From NCBI GenBank assembly GCA_018268915.1, contig JAFDVQ010000004.1:186001-250000 (forward strand): a stretch of 64,000 nucleotides of DNA, read 5' to 3'. The translations under genes and the position numbers were made by a program. Below, piece after piece: positions 41,814 through 50,293 of the stretch; the stretch's first letter is position 1; every line of letters starts with the position of its first letter. The DNA comes from Acidobacteriota bacterium (GTDB lineage Bacteria > Acidobacteriota > Terriglobia > Terriglobales > Acidobacteriaceae). The notes under the pieces were generated by a model. The model made no database searches. It was not told where the DNA came from and was given only the letters and a program-made list of their open reading frames with translations.

Positions 41814-43916
41814 CTACCGGACAGTGCCTACCGGCTTCAGTGGCGTCTCCGGCGGAATCTCTGCCGCCGCCAATACCGCCAGCCTGGGTATGAGCGGCTC
41901 CAGCCAGCGCTTGACGTGATAGCGCGCCGGACTCGGACAGAGGAGCACGGGAAGGACCGAAGTGTTCGAGGTTGCGATAAGAGTTTTCACAGAATCGATG
42001 AGACGCCGTACGAGCGGAGCACCCGATCCGGATTTCGAAGCAAGCAGACGTTGCGATGTCTCCGGCGACACGGCTTCCACTATCTCTTCTTCCATCGCCG
42101 CATCGAGCAGCAGCACCGCCAGCTGGCCCTCGGAATTGAGCAGAGGTGCAACCAGTCTTCGGCCCAGAGCCTGGCGCGCACACTCCACCAGCGCAACCAG
42201 ATTCCTGCTGACCGGCGCAACTTCCAGGAGAGCTTCGAGAATCGCCCCCAGATCCCGAATGGACACGCGCTCTCGAAGCAGCTGCTCAAGAACTCTGCCA
42301 ACCTCGCCGAGTGTGAGAACCTTCGGCACCAGTTCTTCAAGCAACTTGGGATGGCTCTCGTTCAGAGAATCCATCAATCGCTTCGCCTCAGCCCGCCCGA
42401 GAAGCTCATGCGCGTGTCGCCTGATCATCTCCCCCAGGTGAGTCGTGATTACCGTGACTGCATCGACGACCGAATACCCGGCCGCAATTGCCTGCTCTTC
42501 CAGCGCTGGTGATATCCAGATGGCAGGTACGCCGAATGCCGGCTCGCGCGTCTCTCTTCCCGGCAGGGGCCTTCGGCCCGGATCGCCCGAAACCGCCAGC
42601 ATCTGGGAGCCATCCAGCTGCCATCGTCCGATCTCCAGCCCGCGCAGAGAGATTACATACTCCCGCGGGTGCAGTCGCAGATTGTCCGAGATATGCACCG
42701 GCGGAATCAGAAATCCCATCTCCGCCGACAGATGCCGCCGCAGTGCGCGCACCCGATTCAGGAGTGTTCCGCCCTGCTTCTCGTCCACCAGCGGTATGAG
42801 CTGAAAACCAATCTCCAGCGAGAGATCGTCGAGCTTCAGAAGCCCTGCAAGCTCGGAAGAAGGCGCCTGTTCGCCTTTCTTCCTTTCCGCGACTCCGGCC
42901 TCAACCGTGAGCGGCTGCGCTGGCCGATTCTGAATCCGTTTACCTGCCCAGAACAGACCACCCGCTACCAGCAGAAATGTGAGCCCGGGCAGCCCCGGTA
43001 TCAAACACATCGCCGCACAAACGCCGCTTGCAACATAAAGTGTCGACGACCGCGCAAACAGCTGTTGGCGAATTTCTGTCCCCAGCAACCCGGCGGAGTT
43101 CGCCCGCGTCAGCGTGATTCCTCCCGCAACCGAAACCAGAAGAGAAGGAATAAGCGTGACCAGGCCATCTCCGACGGTCAGCACCGTGTAGGTGCGCGCC
43201 GCCTCTCCCAGATCGATTCCCTGCTGCAGCGTGCCAATCAGCAGGCCGGCAATGATGTTGATCGCCGTAATGAGAATCGTCGCCATCGAGTCGCGCTGAT
43301 TGAACCGCGCCGCGCCGTCCATCGCCCCATAGAATTCCGCCTCTCGCGCAATGGCCAGACGACGTCGCCGGGCTTCTGCCTCATCTATCAGACCGGCGTT
43401 CATGTCCGCATCGATCGCCATCTGCTTGCCCGGCAAAGCATCCAGTGTGAAACGCGCCGTCACTTCCGCGGTGCGCACAGCCCCGTGTGACACCACCAGG
43501 AACTGTATTGCCACCAACGCCAGGAACAACACGAAGCCAACAATGTAATTTCCGCCGACCACGAACTGCCCGAAGGCTTCAATCACCTTTCCCGCCGCAG
43601 CCGTTCCCTCAGAACCGTGCAGCAGAATCCGCCGGCTGGAAGCAATATTGAGCGACAGGCGGAACAGCGTCAGGAGCAGCAGCAATGTAGGAAACACCGA
43701 AAGCTCCACCGCGCGGCGAATCTGAACCGATGACAAAAAGACAATCAGAGAAGCGGCGACGGAAACTGAAAGAAGCAGATCAAGAACAGGGGCCGGAAGC
43801 GGAATCAGCATCACAAAGATCACGCTGATCGCCCCGATCGGCAACACGTAGTCCCGCAGGTTTCCGAGAATACCTTCTCCGGGGCCGTCCGCAATCACGC
43901 CGGCTGCAGTGCTCAT
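41814..43916 (-). CDS. flhA: Flagellar export gate protein FlhA
   Basis: Nonameric export-gate protein, 700 aa. The N-terminal half has about eight membrane helices with the FHIPEP-type loop (DALPGKQMAIDADMNAGLIDEAEARRRR). The C-terminal cytoplasmic ring domain includes TLGEVGRVLEQLLRERVSIRDLGAILEAL. Length and motifs are canonical. The ATG overlaps the flhB stop as ATGA. Confidence 0.97.
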   Translation of the reverse strand: MSTAAGVIADGPGEGILGNLRDYVLPIGAISVIFVMLIPLPAPVLDLLLSVSVAASLIVFLSSVQIRRAVELSVFPTLLLLLTLFRLSLNIASSRRILLHGSEGTAAAGKVIEAFGQFVVGGNYIVGFVLFLALVAIQFLVVSHGAVRTAEVTARFTLDALPGKQMAIDADMNAGLIDEAEARRRRLAIAREAEFYGAMDGAARFNQRDSMATILITAINIIAGLLIGTLQQGIDLGEAARTYTVLTVGDGLVTLIPSLLVSVAGGITLTRANSAGLLGTEIRQQLFARSSTLYVASGVCAAMCLIPGLPGLTFLLVAGGLFWAGKRIQNRPAQPLTVEAGVAERKKGEQAPSSELAGLLKLDDLSLEIGFQLIPLVDEKQGGTLLNRVRALRRHLSAEMGFLIPPVHISDNLRLHPREYVISLRGLEIGRWQLDGSQMLAVSGDPGRRPLPGRETREPAFGVPAIWISPALEEQAIAAGYSVVDAVTVITTHLGEMIRRHAHELLGRAEAKRLMDSLNESHPKLLEELVPKVLTLGEVGRVLEQLLRERVSIRDLGAILEALLEVAPVSRNLVALVECARQALGRRLVAPLLNSEGQLAVLLLDAAMEEEIVEAVSPETSQRLLASKSGSGAPLVRRLIDSVKTLIATSNTSVLPVLLCPSPARYHVKRWLEPLIPRLAVLAAAEIPPETPLKPVGTVR

Positions 43917-45070
43917 CTCTCTCCTTTGCGCTGGTTGGATTGCGAATCGCTTTTTGGCTCAGAAGCGGGCTTTGCCTTTGGAGCCGCCCGCAGGCTTCGC
44001 TCGTGATTCCTGCGCGCCTCTTCTTCCGCTCGCTGCCGGTACAGATAGGCAAGAATCGCAGCAACTGCTGCATAGAGGTCTGCCGGGATGGCCTGGCCGA
44101 CCTCCACTGATCTGTAGAGGGACCTGGCAACGGGAGGATTTTCTACGATCGGCACACCTGCCCACCGGGCCTCCGTCTTGATCTCCTCCGCAAGCAGGTT
44201 CCGTCCCTTCGCAAGGACCTTCGGAGCTTCCATCGTCGCGAAGTCAAATCCAAGAGCCACCGCGTAATGCGTGGGGTTCGTCAATACAACTGCTGCCTTT
44301 GCAATATCCGCCTTCACCTTGCGGCGTCGCATCTGTCGCTGCAGTCCGCGAATTCTGCTGCGCGTCTGCGGGCTGCCTTCCATTTCTTTGTATTCCTGCT
44401 TCAGCTCTTCGCGGCTCATCATCAGACGCGACTCGCGACTTCTCCACTCCACCGCATAATCGATCAGCGACCATCCCAGCAGCAGCCAGGCTGCGGCGGT
44501 CAACAAGCCGTAGACATCGGCGCCCAGGATGACAAGCCGCTGCGACGAAAAGGGCGAAACCAGAAGCTGGTGTGCGATACGCTGATAGGCCAGGACCCCC
44601 AAAACTCCGGCCGGAATAATAGATTTCCCAACACGCGCCATCGCCCGCAACGAAAAAATGTTCTTCGCGTTGGCCGCCGGATTGATGCGGTCCAGATGAG
44701 GACCGAGCGCCTTGACCCTCACCTGTAGACCGCCGCCTTGTATGAGACTGCACGCCACCGTACCGCTCACGATCGCAGCCATCATCACAAGCACGGGAAC
44801 ACTTGCTTCCAGAAGCGGCTTCCGCATCGCCAGCACTGAGTCCCTCATTGCGACGCCGGTGTCCATTCGATCGATCGGAACTTGGTTCAGCACGGAAGCG
44901 AAGACCCTGCGGAACCCCTCGACAACTCTCCCAGCGAACCAGCCCAGACACAGAACTCCCGCCAGCATGCCCGCAGCCGACGAGAGCTCGCGGCTTCGCA
45001 AAGTATCCCCGTCTCGTCGTGCCTTTTCTCGACGCTGGGGTGTTGCCTGTTCGGTCCGCTCGCCGGGCAT
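43913..45070 (-). CDS. flhB: Flagellar export switch protein FlhB
   Basis: Export-gate component that switches substrate specificity after autocleavage. 385 aa: four membrane helices, then the cytoplasmic domain with the cleavage site NPTH in VLTNPTHYAVALGF and PIVENPPVARSLYRSVEVGQAIP. The C-terminal tail is long, Lys/Arg/Ser-rich and probably disordered. It follows fliR by 3 bp. Confidence 0.97.
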   Translation of the reverse strand: MPGERTEQATPQRREKARRDGDTLRSRELSSAAGMLAGVLCLGWFAGRVVEGFRRVFASVLNQVPIDRMDTGVAMRDSVLAMRKPLLEASVPVLVMMAAIVSGTVACSLIQGGGLQVRVKALGPHLDRINPAANAKNIFSLRAMARVGKSIIPAGVLGVLAYQRIAHQLLVSPFSSQRLVILGADVYGLLTAAAWLLLGWSLIDYAVEWRSRESRLMMSREELKQEYKEMEGSPQTRSRIRGLQRQMRRRKVKADIAKAAVVLTNPTHYAVALGFDFATMEAPKVLAKGRNLLAEEIKTEARWAGVPIVENPPVARSLYRSVEVGQAIPADLYAAVAAILAYLYRQRAEEEARRNHERSLRAAPKAKPASEPKSDSQSNQRKGER

Positions 45071-45073
45071 GGC

Positions 45074-45862
45074 TCAGCCTTTGAACCCCATAGCTGTTCC
45101 GCTCGGTGTCGACTGCAGTAGCCTCTCCGCCAGGTTCAGCAATATCGAAAACCGCGCTTCGATGAATCGCGGCCAGAGGGCCAGAGATCCCACAAGGACT
45201 CCCAGTCCCACACAAGTCTTCAGCGGAACTGTCAGAGACATGACCGGAAGCTGAGGGCTCAGCCTGCTCAAGAGGGCTACTGCGATTTCTGCCAGCATCG
45301 TTGCCGCCAGGACTGGCGCTGCCAATTCCACCGCGGCGAGGAACACGCCACCCGCAGCTTGTACGATGCTCCACGATGTGCCCGGCCAGAGCGCGTAGGT
45401 TCCAAGCGGAACGGCACGAAAGCTTCTCATCAGCGATGCCAGCAGGATTCGGTCGAGCCCAGCCGCAATCACAACCAGAGTGCCCATCATTTGAAACAGA
45501 TCGTTCATCAGCGGTGTCTGGATTGAAGAAGTCGGGTCCAGCAGATTCACTGCGGAAAAACTGAATTGAAGGCCGATGATCTCTCCGGCAAACAGCAGAG
45601 TTTCGTTCAGCAGCGCAAGCATCAGGCCGTAGACAAGTCCCACCGCAAGCTCGCCCATCACAGGAGCAAGTGCAATTCTCGCCTGTCCAGCAGGCGACGC
45701 TCCGACGATGGGAGCGAGCAGGAATGTAACCGCCGCCGTGAAGACCGCCTTTACGCGGATTGGCAGTGCCGAGGAGGACAGGAATGGAGCAAAGACCACA
45801 ATCCCGCTCACACGGATCAGCGTCAGAAGCATCGCGCTCAGAAATGCTGTCCATTGGTCCAT
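45074..45862 (-). CDS. fliR: Flagellar export protein FliR
   Basis: Membrane component of the export gate, 262 aa, six predicted helices. Family features include VSGIVVFAPFLSSSALPIRVKAVF, the N-terminal gate region, and GLQFSFSAVNLLDPTSSIQTPLMNDLFQMMGTLVV. The ATG at 45862 has AGAGAG 6 nt upstream; a TTG five codons earlier overlaps the fliQ stop. Confidence 0.94.
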   Translation of the reverse strand: MDQWTAFLSAMLLTLIRVSGIVVFAPFLSSSALPIRVKAVFTAAVTFLLAPIVGASPAGQARIALAPVMGELAVGLVYGLMLALLNETLLFAGEIIGLQFSFSAVNLLDPTSSIQTPLMNDLFQMMGTLVVIAAGLDRILLASLMRSFRAVPLGTYALWPGTSWSIVQAAGGVFLAAVELAAPVLAATMLAEIAVALLSRLSPQLPVMSLTVPLKTCVGLGVLVGSLALWPRFIEARFSILLNLAERLLQSTPSGTAMGFKG

Positions 45863-45873
45863 GGGGTGCTCTC

Positions 45874-46143
45874 TCAACCGATGAACCGCTGGAAGCTACC
45901 GATGAGATGTTCGGCGTAGGTCGTCAGTCGGCCGAGGAACCATGGCATTCCGGCAATCAAAATCACGGCCACCGCGAACAGGCGCGGCACCGAAGTCAAA
46001 GACTGGTCCTGAAGATTCGTGAGCGTTTGAAAGAGCGTCAGCACAAAGCCGAGTCCAACCGCCGCGATCAATACTGGTGCGGTCAGGATCATGGCCTCTT
46101 TCATGAGCTGGCGCATCAGTTCTGCAGCCATGTCGGGCGTCAT
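45874..46143 (-). CDS. fliQ: Flagellar export protein FliQ
   Basis: Small two-helix export-gate protein, 89 aa. LMKEAMILTAPVLIAAVGLGFVLTLFQTLTNLQDQSLTSVPRLFAVAVIL is near-consensus. GGAGAACCGGA before the ATG supplies the ribosome site. It lies 10 bp after fliP. Confidence 0.95.
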   Translation of the reverse strand: MTPDMAAELMRQLMKEAMILTAPVLIAAVGLGFVLTLFQTLTNLQDQSLTSVPRLFAVAVILIAGMPWFLGRLTTYAEHLIGSFQRFIG

Positions 46144-46153
46144 TCCGGTTCTC

Positions 46154-46861
46154 CTAGAAGCTCTTCAAGAGCGAATGTGCGAGGAGGTTCCAGCCGTCCA
46201 CCATCACAAACAGCAATATCTTGAGGGGCGTCGACACAACGACCGGTGGCAGCTGGAACATTCCGATCGATGTCGTAATCGCAGCCGTCACGATGTCTAT
46301 CAGCAGAAAGGGCAGAAACAACACAGCCCCGATTGAGAAACCGGCCTTCAACTCCGAGAGGATGTAGGCCGGAATGACTACCCGCATGGGAAGATCATCG
46401 GGCGAAGCCGGTCGCTCTACCTGTCCGGCAGCTGTGAATAGCGCCAGGTCTTTCTCGCGCGCATATCGAACCAGGAAGTGCTTGACCGGCTGCGCCCCCT
46501 GCTCAATCGCCTGCCAGCCAGTTATCTTCGCCTCGCGATACGGCTCAACCGCCAGTTTGTCGACGTCCGCGAGCACGGGCGACATCAGAAACCAGGTCAT
46601 CATGAGGCCAAGACCCATCAGCGTCGGATTCGATGGAGCAGTCTGTGTGCCCAGCGCCTGGCGAAGAAAATGAAACACCACCAGAAGCCTGACCAGCGGC
46701 GTCATGCACATCAGGATCGCCGGCAGCAGCGTCAAAATCGTCAGGACGAACAGAATGTTCCAGGGAGTCGAATCGGACGGTTGCATCTTCGCGCTCAGGT
46801 CGGGGAGCAGCGGCGTTGCTCCAAAACTCGCAGCCCTGGACGTCATTAGCAATACGCTCAT
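46154..46861 (-). CDS. fliP: Flagellar export protein FliP
   Basis: Core export-gate protein, 235 aa. It has a short signal-like N-terminus, then ILFVLTILTLLPAILMCMTPLVRLLVVFHFLRQALGTQTAPSNPTLMGLGLMMTWFLMSPV and a C-terminal SELKAGFSIGAVLFLPFLLIDIVTAAITTSIGMFQLPPVVVSTPLKILLFVMVDGW. The ATG at 46861 overlaps the fliO stop as ATGA with GGGGA upstream; a GTG two codons earlier is less likely. Confidence 0.97.
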   Translation of the reverse strand: MSVLLMTSRAASFGATPLLPDLSAKMQPSDSTPWNILFVLTILTLLPAILMCMTPLVRLLVVFHFLRQALGTQTAPSNPTLMGLGLMMTWFLMSPVLADVDKLAVEPYREAKITGWQAIEQGAQPVKHFLVRYAREKDLALFTAAGQVERPASPDDLPMRVVIPAYILSELKAGFSIGAVLFLPFLLIDIVTAAITTSIGMFQLPPVVVSTPLKILLFVMVDGWNLLAHSLLKSF

Positions 46862-47184
46862 GAGCACGTCCCCGCGATCGGGATAGATCTTCGATCTGAT
46901 TGCCTGGATACCCTCGCGATTCCCTTCACCGGGTAAAACGCTGGCGCGCTTGCGTCCGATGTGGCCATCAAGAGACGTTCCCCATCCACTTCAACCAGAA
47001 TCAGCGCCTGTCGCGGCGTCAGTCTGATCCGCTCCAGAATTCTCAGCCTCGGAACGCTGTCGCTTTGAGGCCGAAACCGCCTCAGGAGCCACGCAGCGAG
47101 GCCCGGCCTGATCGGTGACTTCCCCGGTGGGATGCCTCGCCCTTCAGACCTCAGACTTCCCAATGCATCTGCGAAGACGCCCAA
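46858..47184 (-). CDS. fliO: FliO-like protein without a membrane anchor
   Basis: 108 aa. The segment RLRILERIRLTPRQALILVEVDGERLLMATSDASAPAFYPV matches the cytoplasmic FliO domain and the position before fliP is right. Typical FliO has one N-terminal membrane helix that helps FliP ring assembly; here the only mildly hydrophobic stretch is LAAWLLRRF, too short and basic. The TTG at 47184 is chosen because a perfect AGGAGG lies 4 nt upstream, directly after the fliN stop. Confidence 0.75.
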   Translation of the reverse strand: MGVFADALGSLRSEGRGIPPGKSPIRPGLAAWLLRRFRPQSDSVPRLRILERIRLTPRQALILVEVDGERLLMATSDASAPAFYPVKGIARVSRQSDRRSIPIAGTCS

Positions 47185-47194
47185 ATTGCCTCCT

Positions 47195-47566
47195 TCAAGC
47201 CAACCGTGTGATTCGTACTGCAAGCTTCTGATCGATCACCTCAACCTCACTCCACGCCAGCTGCGCCCCATGCGCGGCGAGAGGCACATCTTCCCCTTCC
47301 AGCCAGCGGCTTGCAATCACCTGTCCTACCGCCAATGCCAGAACGCTTCGAACCTGAAATCGCCGAACCGGGATCGACACGTCCACTTCAATGGGAATTC
47401 CCTTCAACAACGCGTACTTCTCTTCACGCTTCGTAGGACCCGATGGTTCGGCATAAGTTGGAACGGTGGACACATCAGCGGGAAGGCCTTTCGCCCCGAC
47501 TCCAGGCGGTGCTGCCCCAGCGAAAGATTCAGATCCCGACCCCATAGACTGTTGTGTCGTAGCCAT
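47195..47566 (-). CDS. fliN: Flagellar motor switch protein FliN (short form)
   Basis: C-ring SpoA-domain protein, 123 aa. A disordered N-terminus is followed by LKGIPIEVDVSIPVRRFQVRSVLALAVGQVIASRWLEGEDVPLAAHGAQLAWSEVEVIDQKLAVRITRLA, a divergent FliN/SpoA domain. It is the first gene of the long fliN-to-MshEN run and lies about 90 bp downstream of a good sigma-54-like promoter. Confidence 0.85.
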   Translation of the reverse strand: MATTQQSMGSGSESFAGAAPPGVGAKGLPADVSTVPTYAEPSGPTKREEKYALLKGIPIEVDVSIPVRRFQVRSVLALAVGQVIASRWLEGEDVPLAAHGAQLAWSEVEVIDQKLAVRITRLA

Positions 47567-47655
47567 TCAACAGCCATGAGTGCAGGAGAGGGTCCGAAGC
47601 AGAACGCGAATCATTGGAAAAATCTCATGAGTGCGCCCGTGAAACACTGCAACCC

Positions 47656-47671
47656 AGCAACGCGACTGCCA
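47656..47671 (-). promoter_or_regulatory. Sigma-54 promoter for the fliN-fliO-fliP operon
   Basis: The minus strand reads TGGCAGTCGCGTTGCT. The -24 TGGCA and -12 TTGCT elements agree with consensus, and GG and GC are separated by exactly ten bases. It is about 90 nt upstream of fliN and transcribes away from pdxS. Confidence 0.7.
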
Positions 47672-47695
47672 GACTCCCCTCAGGATTCAGTTCAC

Positions 47696-47704
47696 TGCTA
47701 CACT
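47696..47704 (+). promoter_or_regulatory. Possible extended -10 promoter of pdxS
   Basis: TG-C-TACACT, an extended -10 pattern without a clear -35, about 60 nt before the pdxS ATG. Weak; listed because it lies in the divergent fliN-pdxS promoter region. Confidence 0.3.
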
Positions 47705-47763
47705 GGAGACAGCGAATGCCAGTGATTGCAGCCAGCGGCACCTTGCTGTAAGAGGTCATAAAA

Positions 47764-48717
47764 ATGCCACAAGAGAATGAAAACAAGAGTGTTTCAGGGA
47801 CTGGTCTCCGTCTCAAAGTAGGTCTCGCCGAGATGCTGAAGGGCGGCGTGATCATGGATGTGATGAACGTGGAACAGGCCCGTATTGCGGAAGAAGCCGG
47901 CGCTGTCTCCGTCATGGCTCTCGAGCGCGTTCCGGCCATGATCCGCGCAGAGGGCGGCGTCGCCCGCATGGCGAAACCAAGCCTCATCAAACAGATCATT
48001 CAGGCTGTCTCCATTCCCGTCATGGCCAAGGCCCGCATCGGACACTTCGCGGAGGCTCAGATCCTCCAGGCCATCGGCGTCGATTTCATCGATGAGAGCG
48101 AAGTGCTCACGCCCGCTGACGAAACCCATCACATAGACAAACACGCCTTTACCACCCCATTCGTCTGCGGCGCCCGAAACCTCGGCGAGGCTCTCCGCCG
48201 CATCGCCGAAGGCGCTGCCATGATCCGAACCAAGGGCGAAGCCGGCACCGGGGACGTCGTACACGCGGTGCAGCACATGCGGCAGATCGTCAAGGAGATG
48301 AAGGCGCTCACCGTCCTCTCCGAACAGGAACTCTACGCCGCTGCCAAGGAGCATCAGGCTCCCTACGAACTCATCCGCATGGTCGCCCGCACCGGCAAGC
48401 TCCCTGTGCCCAACTTCTCCGCCGGCGGAATCGCCACCCCCGCGGATGCCGCTCTCATGATGCAGCTCGGCGCTGAGGCCATCTTCGTCGGCTCCGGCAT
48501 CTTCATGAAGGAACGTGCCACGCCCCTCGATGTCGAGAACGATCCTGCAGAACGCGAAGAAGCTGTCTCCCGCGCCAAGGCAATCGTCATCGCGACCACC
48601 CACTACAACGATCCCAAGATCCTGGCCGAAGTCAGCGAGCAGGTCACCGGCACTATGAAAGGCCTTGCCGCGGCAGCCATCGAAGAGTCGCAGCTCCTTC
48701 AGACTCGCGGCTGGTAA
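47764..48717 (+). CDS. pdxS: Pyridoxal 5'-phosphate synthase subunit PdxS
   Basis: Synthase subunit of the DXP-independent PLP pathway. It makes PLP from ribose 5-phosphate, glyceraldehyde 3-phosphate and ammonia supplied by PdxT. 317 aa TIM barrel with near-universal motifs: [41 protein letters not shown] (catalytic-region lysine), [28 protein letters not shown], and the phosphate loop in [37 protein letters not shown] precedes the ATG. pdxT follows after a hairpin. Confidence 0.98.
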   Translation: MPQENENKSVSGTGLRLKVGLAEMLKGGVIMDVMNVEQARIAEEAGAVSVMALERVPAMIRAEGGVARMAKPSLIKQIIQAVSIPVMAKARIGHFAEAQILQAIGVDFIDESEVLTPADETHHIDKHAFTTPFVCGARNLGEALRRIAEGAAMIRTKGEAGTGDVVHAVQHMRQIVKEMKALTVLSEQELYAAAKEHQAPYELIRMVARTGKLPVPNFSAGGIATPADAALMMQLGAEAIFVGSGIFMKERATPLDVENDPAEREEAVSRAKAIVIATTHYNDPKILAEVSEQVTGTMKGLAAAAIEESQLLQTRGW

Positions 48718-48733
48718 CTGGCCTCAATCTCAC

Positions 48734-48761
48734 GCCGGAGGCCACGCGCCTCCGGCTTTTT
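48734..48761 (+). terminator. Terminator-like hairpin between pdxS and pdxT
   Basis: Perfect 8-bp stem GCCGGAGG / CCTCCGGC with a 7-nt loop and five T residues. It lies in the 63-bp gap between two genes whose products work as a complex, so it probably lowers rather than abolishes pdxT transcription. Confidence 0.75.
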
Positions 48762-48780
48762 CATCCCAGGGGGATTGTCT

Positions 48781-49395
48781 TTGAGCGCTGAATCGGAGAG
48801 GCCTCGCATCGGGGTTCTGGCAATTCAAGGCGATTATGCCGCCCACGCGGATGCTCTCGCGCAATCGGGTGCCACTCCAGTTGAAGTGCGCAAACCGGAG
48901 GAACTCGAAGATCTGGACGCCCTCATCATTCCGGGCGGCGAATCAACAACCATGTTGAAGTTTCTCGAACGTGGAAAGCTCTTCGACGAACTTAGATCCT
49001 TTTGCCAGTCGCATCCGGTTTTCGGCACTTGCGCTGGCGCTATCCTTCTCGCACGCGAAGTCCGAAATCCTCCCCAGGCCAGCTTGGGCGTACTTGACGC
49101 CGTGATCGAGCGCAACGCCTATGGCCGTCAGATCGATTCCTCCATCCTTTTCTCCGACACCAGATTGCCGGGCGGCAAGCTTGAAATGGTCTTCATCCGC
49201 GCGCCTCGAATCATCGAAACCGGCCCTGAAGTCGAGGTCCTCGCGCATCGAGATGGAAGGCCGACGCTCATCCGCCAGGGCAAGGTAATGGCAGCAACCT
49301 TCCATCCTGAACTGACACCGGATGATCGACGCGTGCACCAGGCCTTTGTTGATTTGGTGAAGTCGACTCCTTCCATAACACGCAAAGTATCTTAA
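48781..49395 (+). CDS. pdxT: Glutaminase subunit PdxT of PLP synthase
   Basis: Class I glutaminase that feeds ammonia to PdxS. 204 aa. IGVLAIQGDYAAHADAL, IPGGESTTMLKF, nucleophile Cys in VFGTCAGAILLA and the His-Glu pair in TFHPELT are all present. The TTG at 48781 is preferred because AGGGGG lies 7 nt upstream; a TTG two codons earlier is too close to that site. Weak start plus upstream terminator suggests lower output than PdxS. Confidence 0.96.
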   Translation: MSAESERPRIGVLAIQGDYAAHADALAQSGATPVEVRKPEELEDLDALIIPGGESTTMLKFLERGKLFDELRSFCQSHPVFGTCAGAILLAREVRNPPQASLGVLDAVIERNAYGRQIDSSILFSDTRLPGGKLEMVFIRAPRIIETGPEVEVLAHRDGRPTLIRQGKVMAATFHPELTPDDRRVHQAFVDLVKSTPSITRKVS

Positions 49396-49446
49396 GGCGC
49401 GAGAAAAAGGCCATCCACTTGCGGAGTGGCCGCGTCCAAGAACTAG

Positions 49447-49455
49447 TGGTATAGT
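49447..49455 (+). promoter_or_regulatory. Extended -10 promoter candidate for oxidase subunit III
   Basis: TG-G-TATAGT, an extended -10 element without a good -35, 23 nt before the ATG at 49479. Confidence 0.4.
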
Positions 49456-49478
49456 CTGATCTCCACTGAGGCGTTTTG

Positions 49479-50243
49479 ATGCCCGCTACCTTTACGCATT
49501 CCCCTGCGGAAACGGAACGGAAAGAACCAGGAATTGGCGGCAAACCTCCGCTGGATCGCCGGCCGACGGGCGGTGGTGGAGGCGGCGGTGACGATGATCG
49601 CCAGCACGAACGTCGCGGTCCTCGCGAGCTGCTTCACAAGATCCGCTTCTCAGTCTTCTCGATCCTCGCTGCAGACATGATGTTCTTCGCGATCCTCGTC
49701 GCGCTGTTCTTCGCGCGCCAGGCCGGCACCCACATGGATCCGCGCACCCAGCAACAGATCGGCGACTGGCACCCTGTATCGTTGCCCCCGATCCTTTTTC
49801 TAAATACTGCGGTCCTGCTGCTCAGCAGCTTGACCATTGAAATTGCCCGTAGAAGCATCTTTCGCGAGATCGATGTGTTGGAAGAGTGGTTGGGCCTGGG
49901 TCATCCGGCCTTGCAGCGCACTCTCCCATGGATGGCTGGGACCCTTGCGCTTGGTCTCCTGTTCTTGATCGGACAGTGTGTAGCATGGCTGCAATTGATC
50001 GCTCAGGGATTCAAGTTCAATCACGACTCCACCCCGGCCAGCTATTTCTTCTACATCATCACGGGATTACACGCCGCTCACCTGATCGCAGGCGTCATCG
50101 CACTTGCTGTAATCCTCGCAGTCATTCGTAAATTCAAGCGGGTTGAGCTTCGACAGATCGCAGTCGACGCAACCGCCTGGTATTGGCACGCCATGGGGCT
50201 CGCCTGGATGGTGCTTTTCACAGTGCTCGCGATCGGACAATAG
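49479..50243 (+). CDS. Haem-copper oxidase subunit III, orphan
   Basis: Membrane protein of the cytochrome c oxidase subunit III family, 254 aa, with five predicted helices. Characteristic segments: FFAILVALFFARQ, LPPILFLNTAVLLLSSLTIEIARRS, YFFYIITGLHAAHLIAGVIALAVIL and AVDATAWYWHAMGLAWMVLFTVLAIGQ. The N-terminal 45 residues are hydrophilic with a run of seven Gly. No subunit I, II or IV gene is near, so it either serves an oxidase encoded elsewhere or is a stray paralogue. TTGATG context; the ATG is preferred. Confidence 0.88.
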   Translation: MPATFTHSPAETERKEPGIGGKPPLDRRPTGGGGGGGDDDRQHERRGPRELLHKIRFSVFSILAADMMFFAILVALFFARQAGTHMDPRTQQQIGDWHPVSLPPILFLNTAVLLLSSLTIEIARRSIFREIDVLEEWLGLGHPALQRTLPWMAGTLALGLLFLIGQCVAWLQLIAQGFKFNHDSTPASYFFYIITGLHAAHLIAGVIALAVILAVIRKFKRVELRQIAVDATAWYWHAMGLAWMVLFTVLAIGQ

Positions 50244-50293
50244 ATTCGTAAAACCTGTTCAGGCCGTTCCGCCCGGGAGACTCGCAGCGCAGT

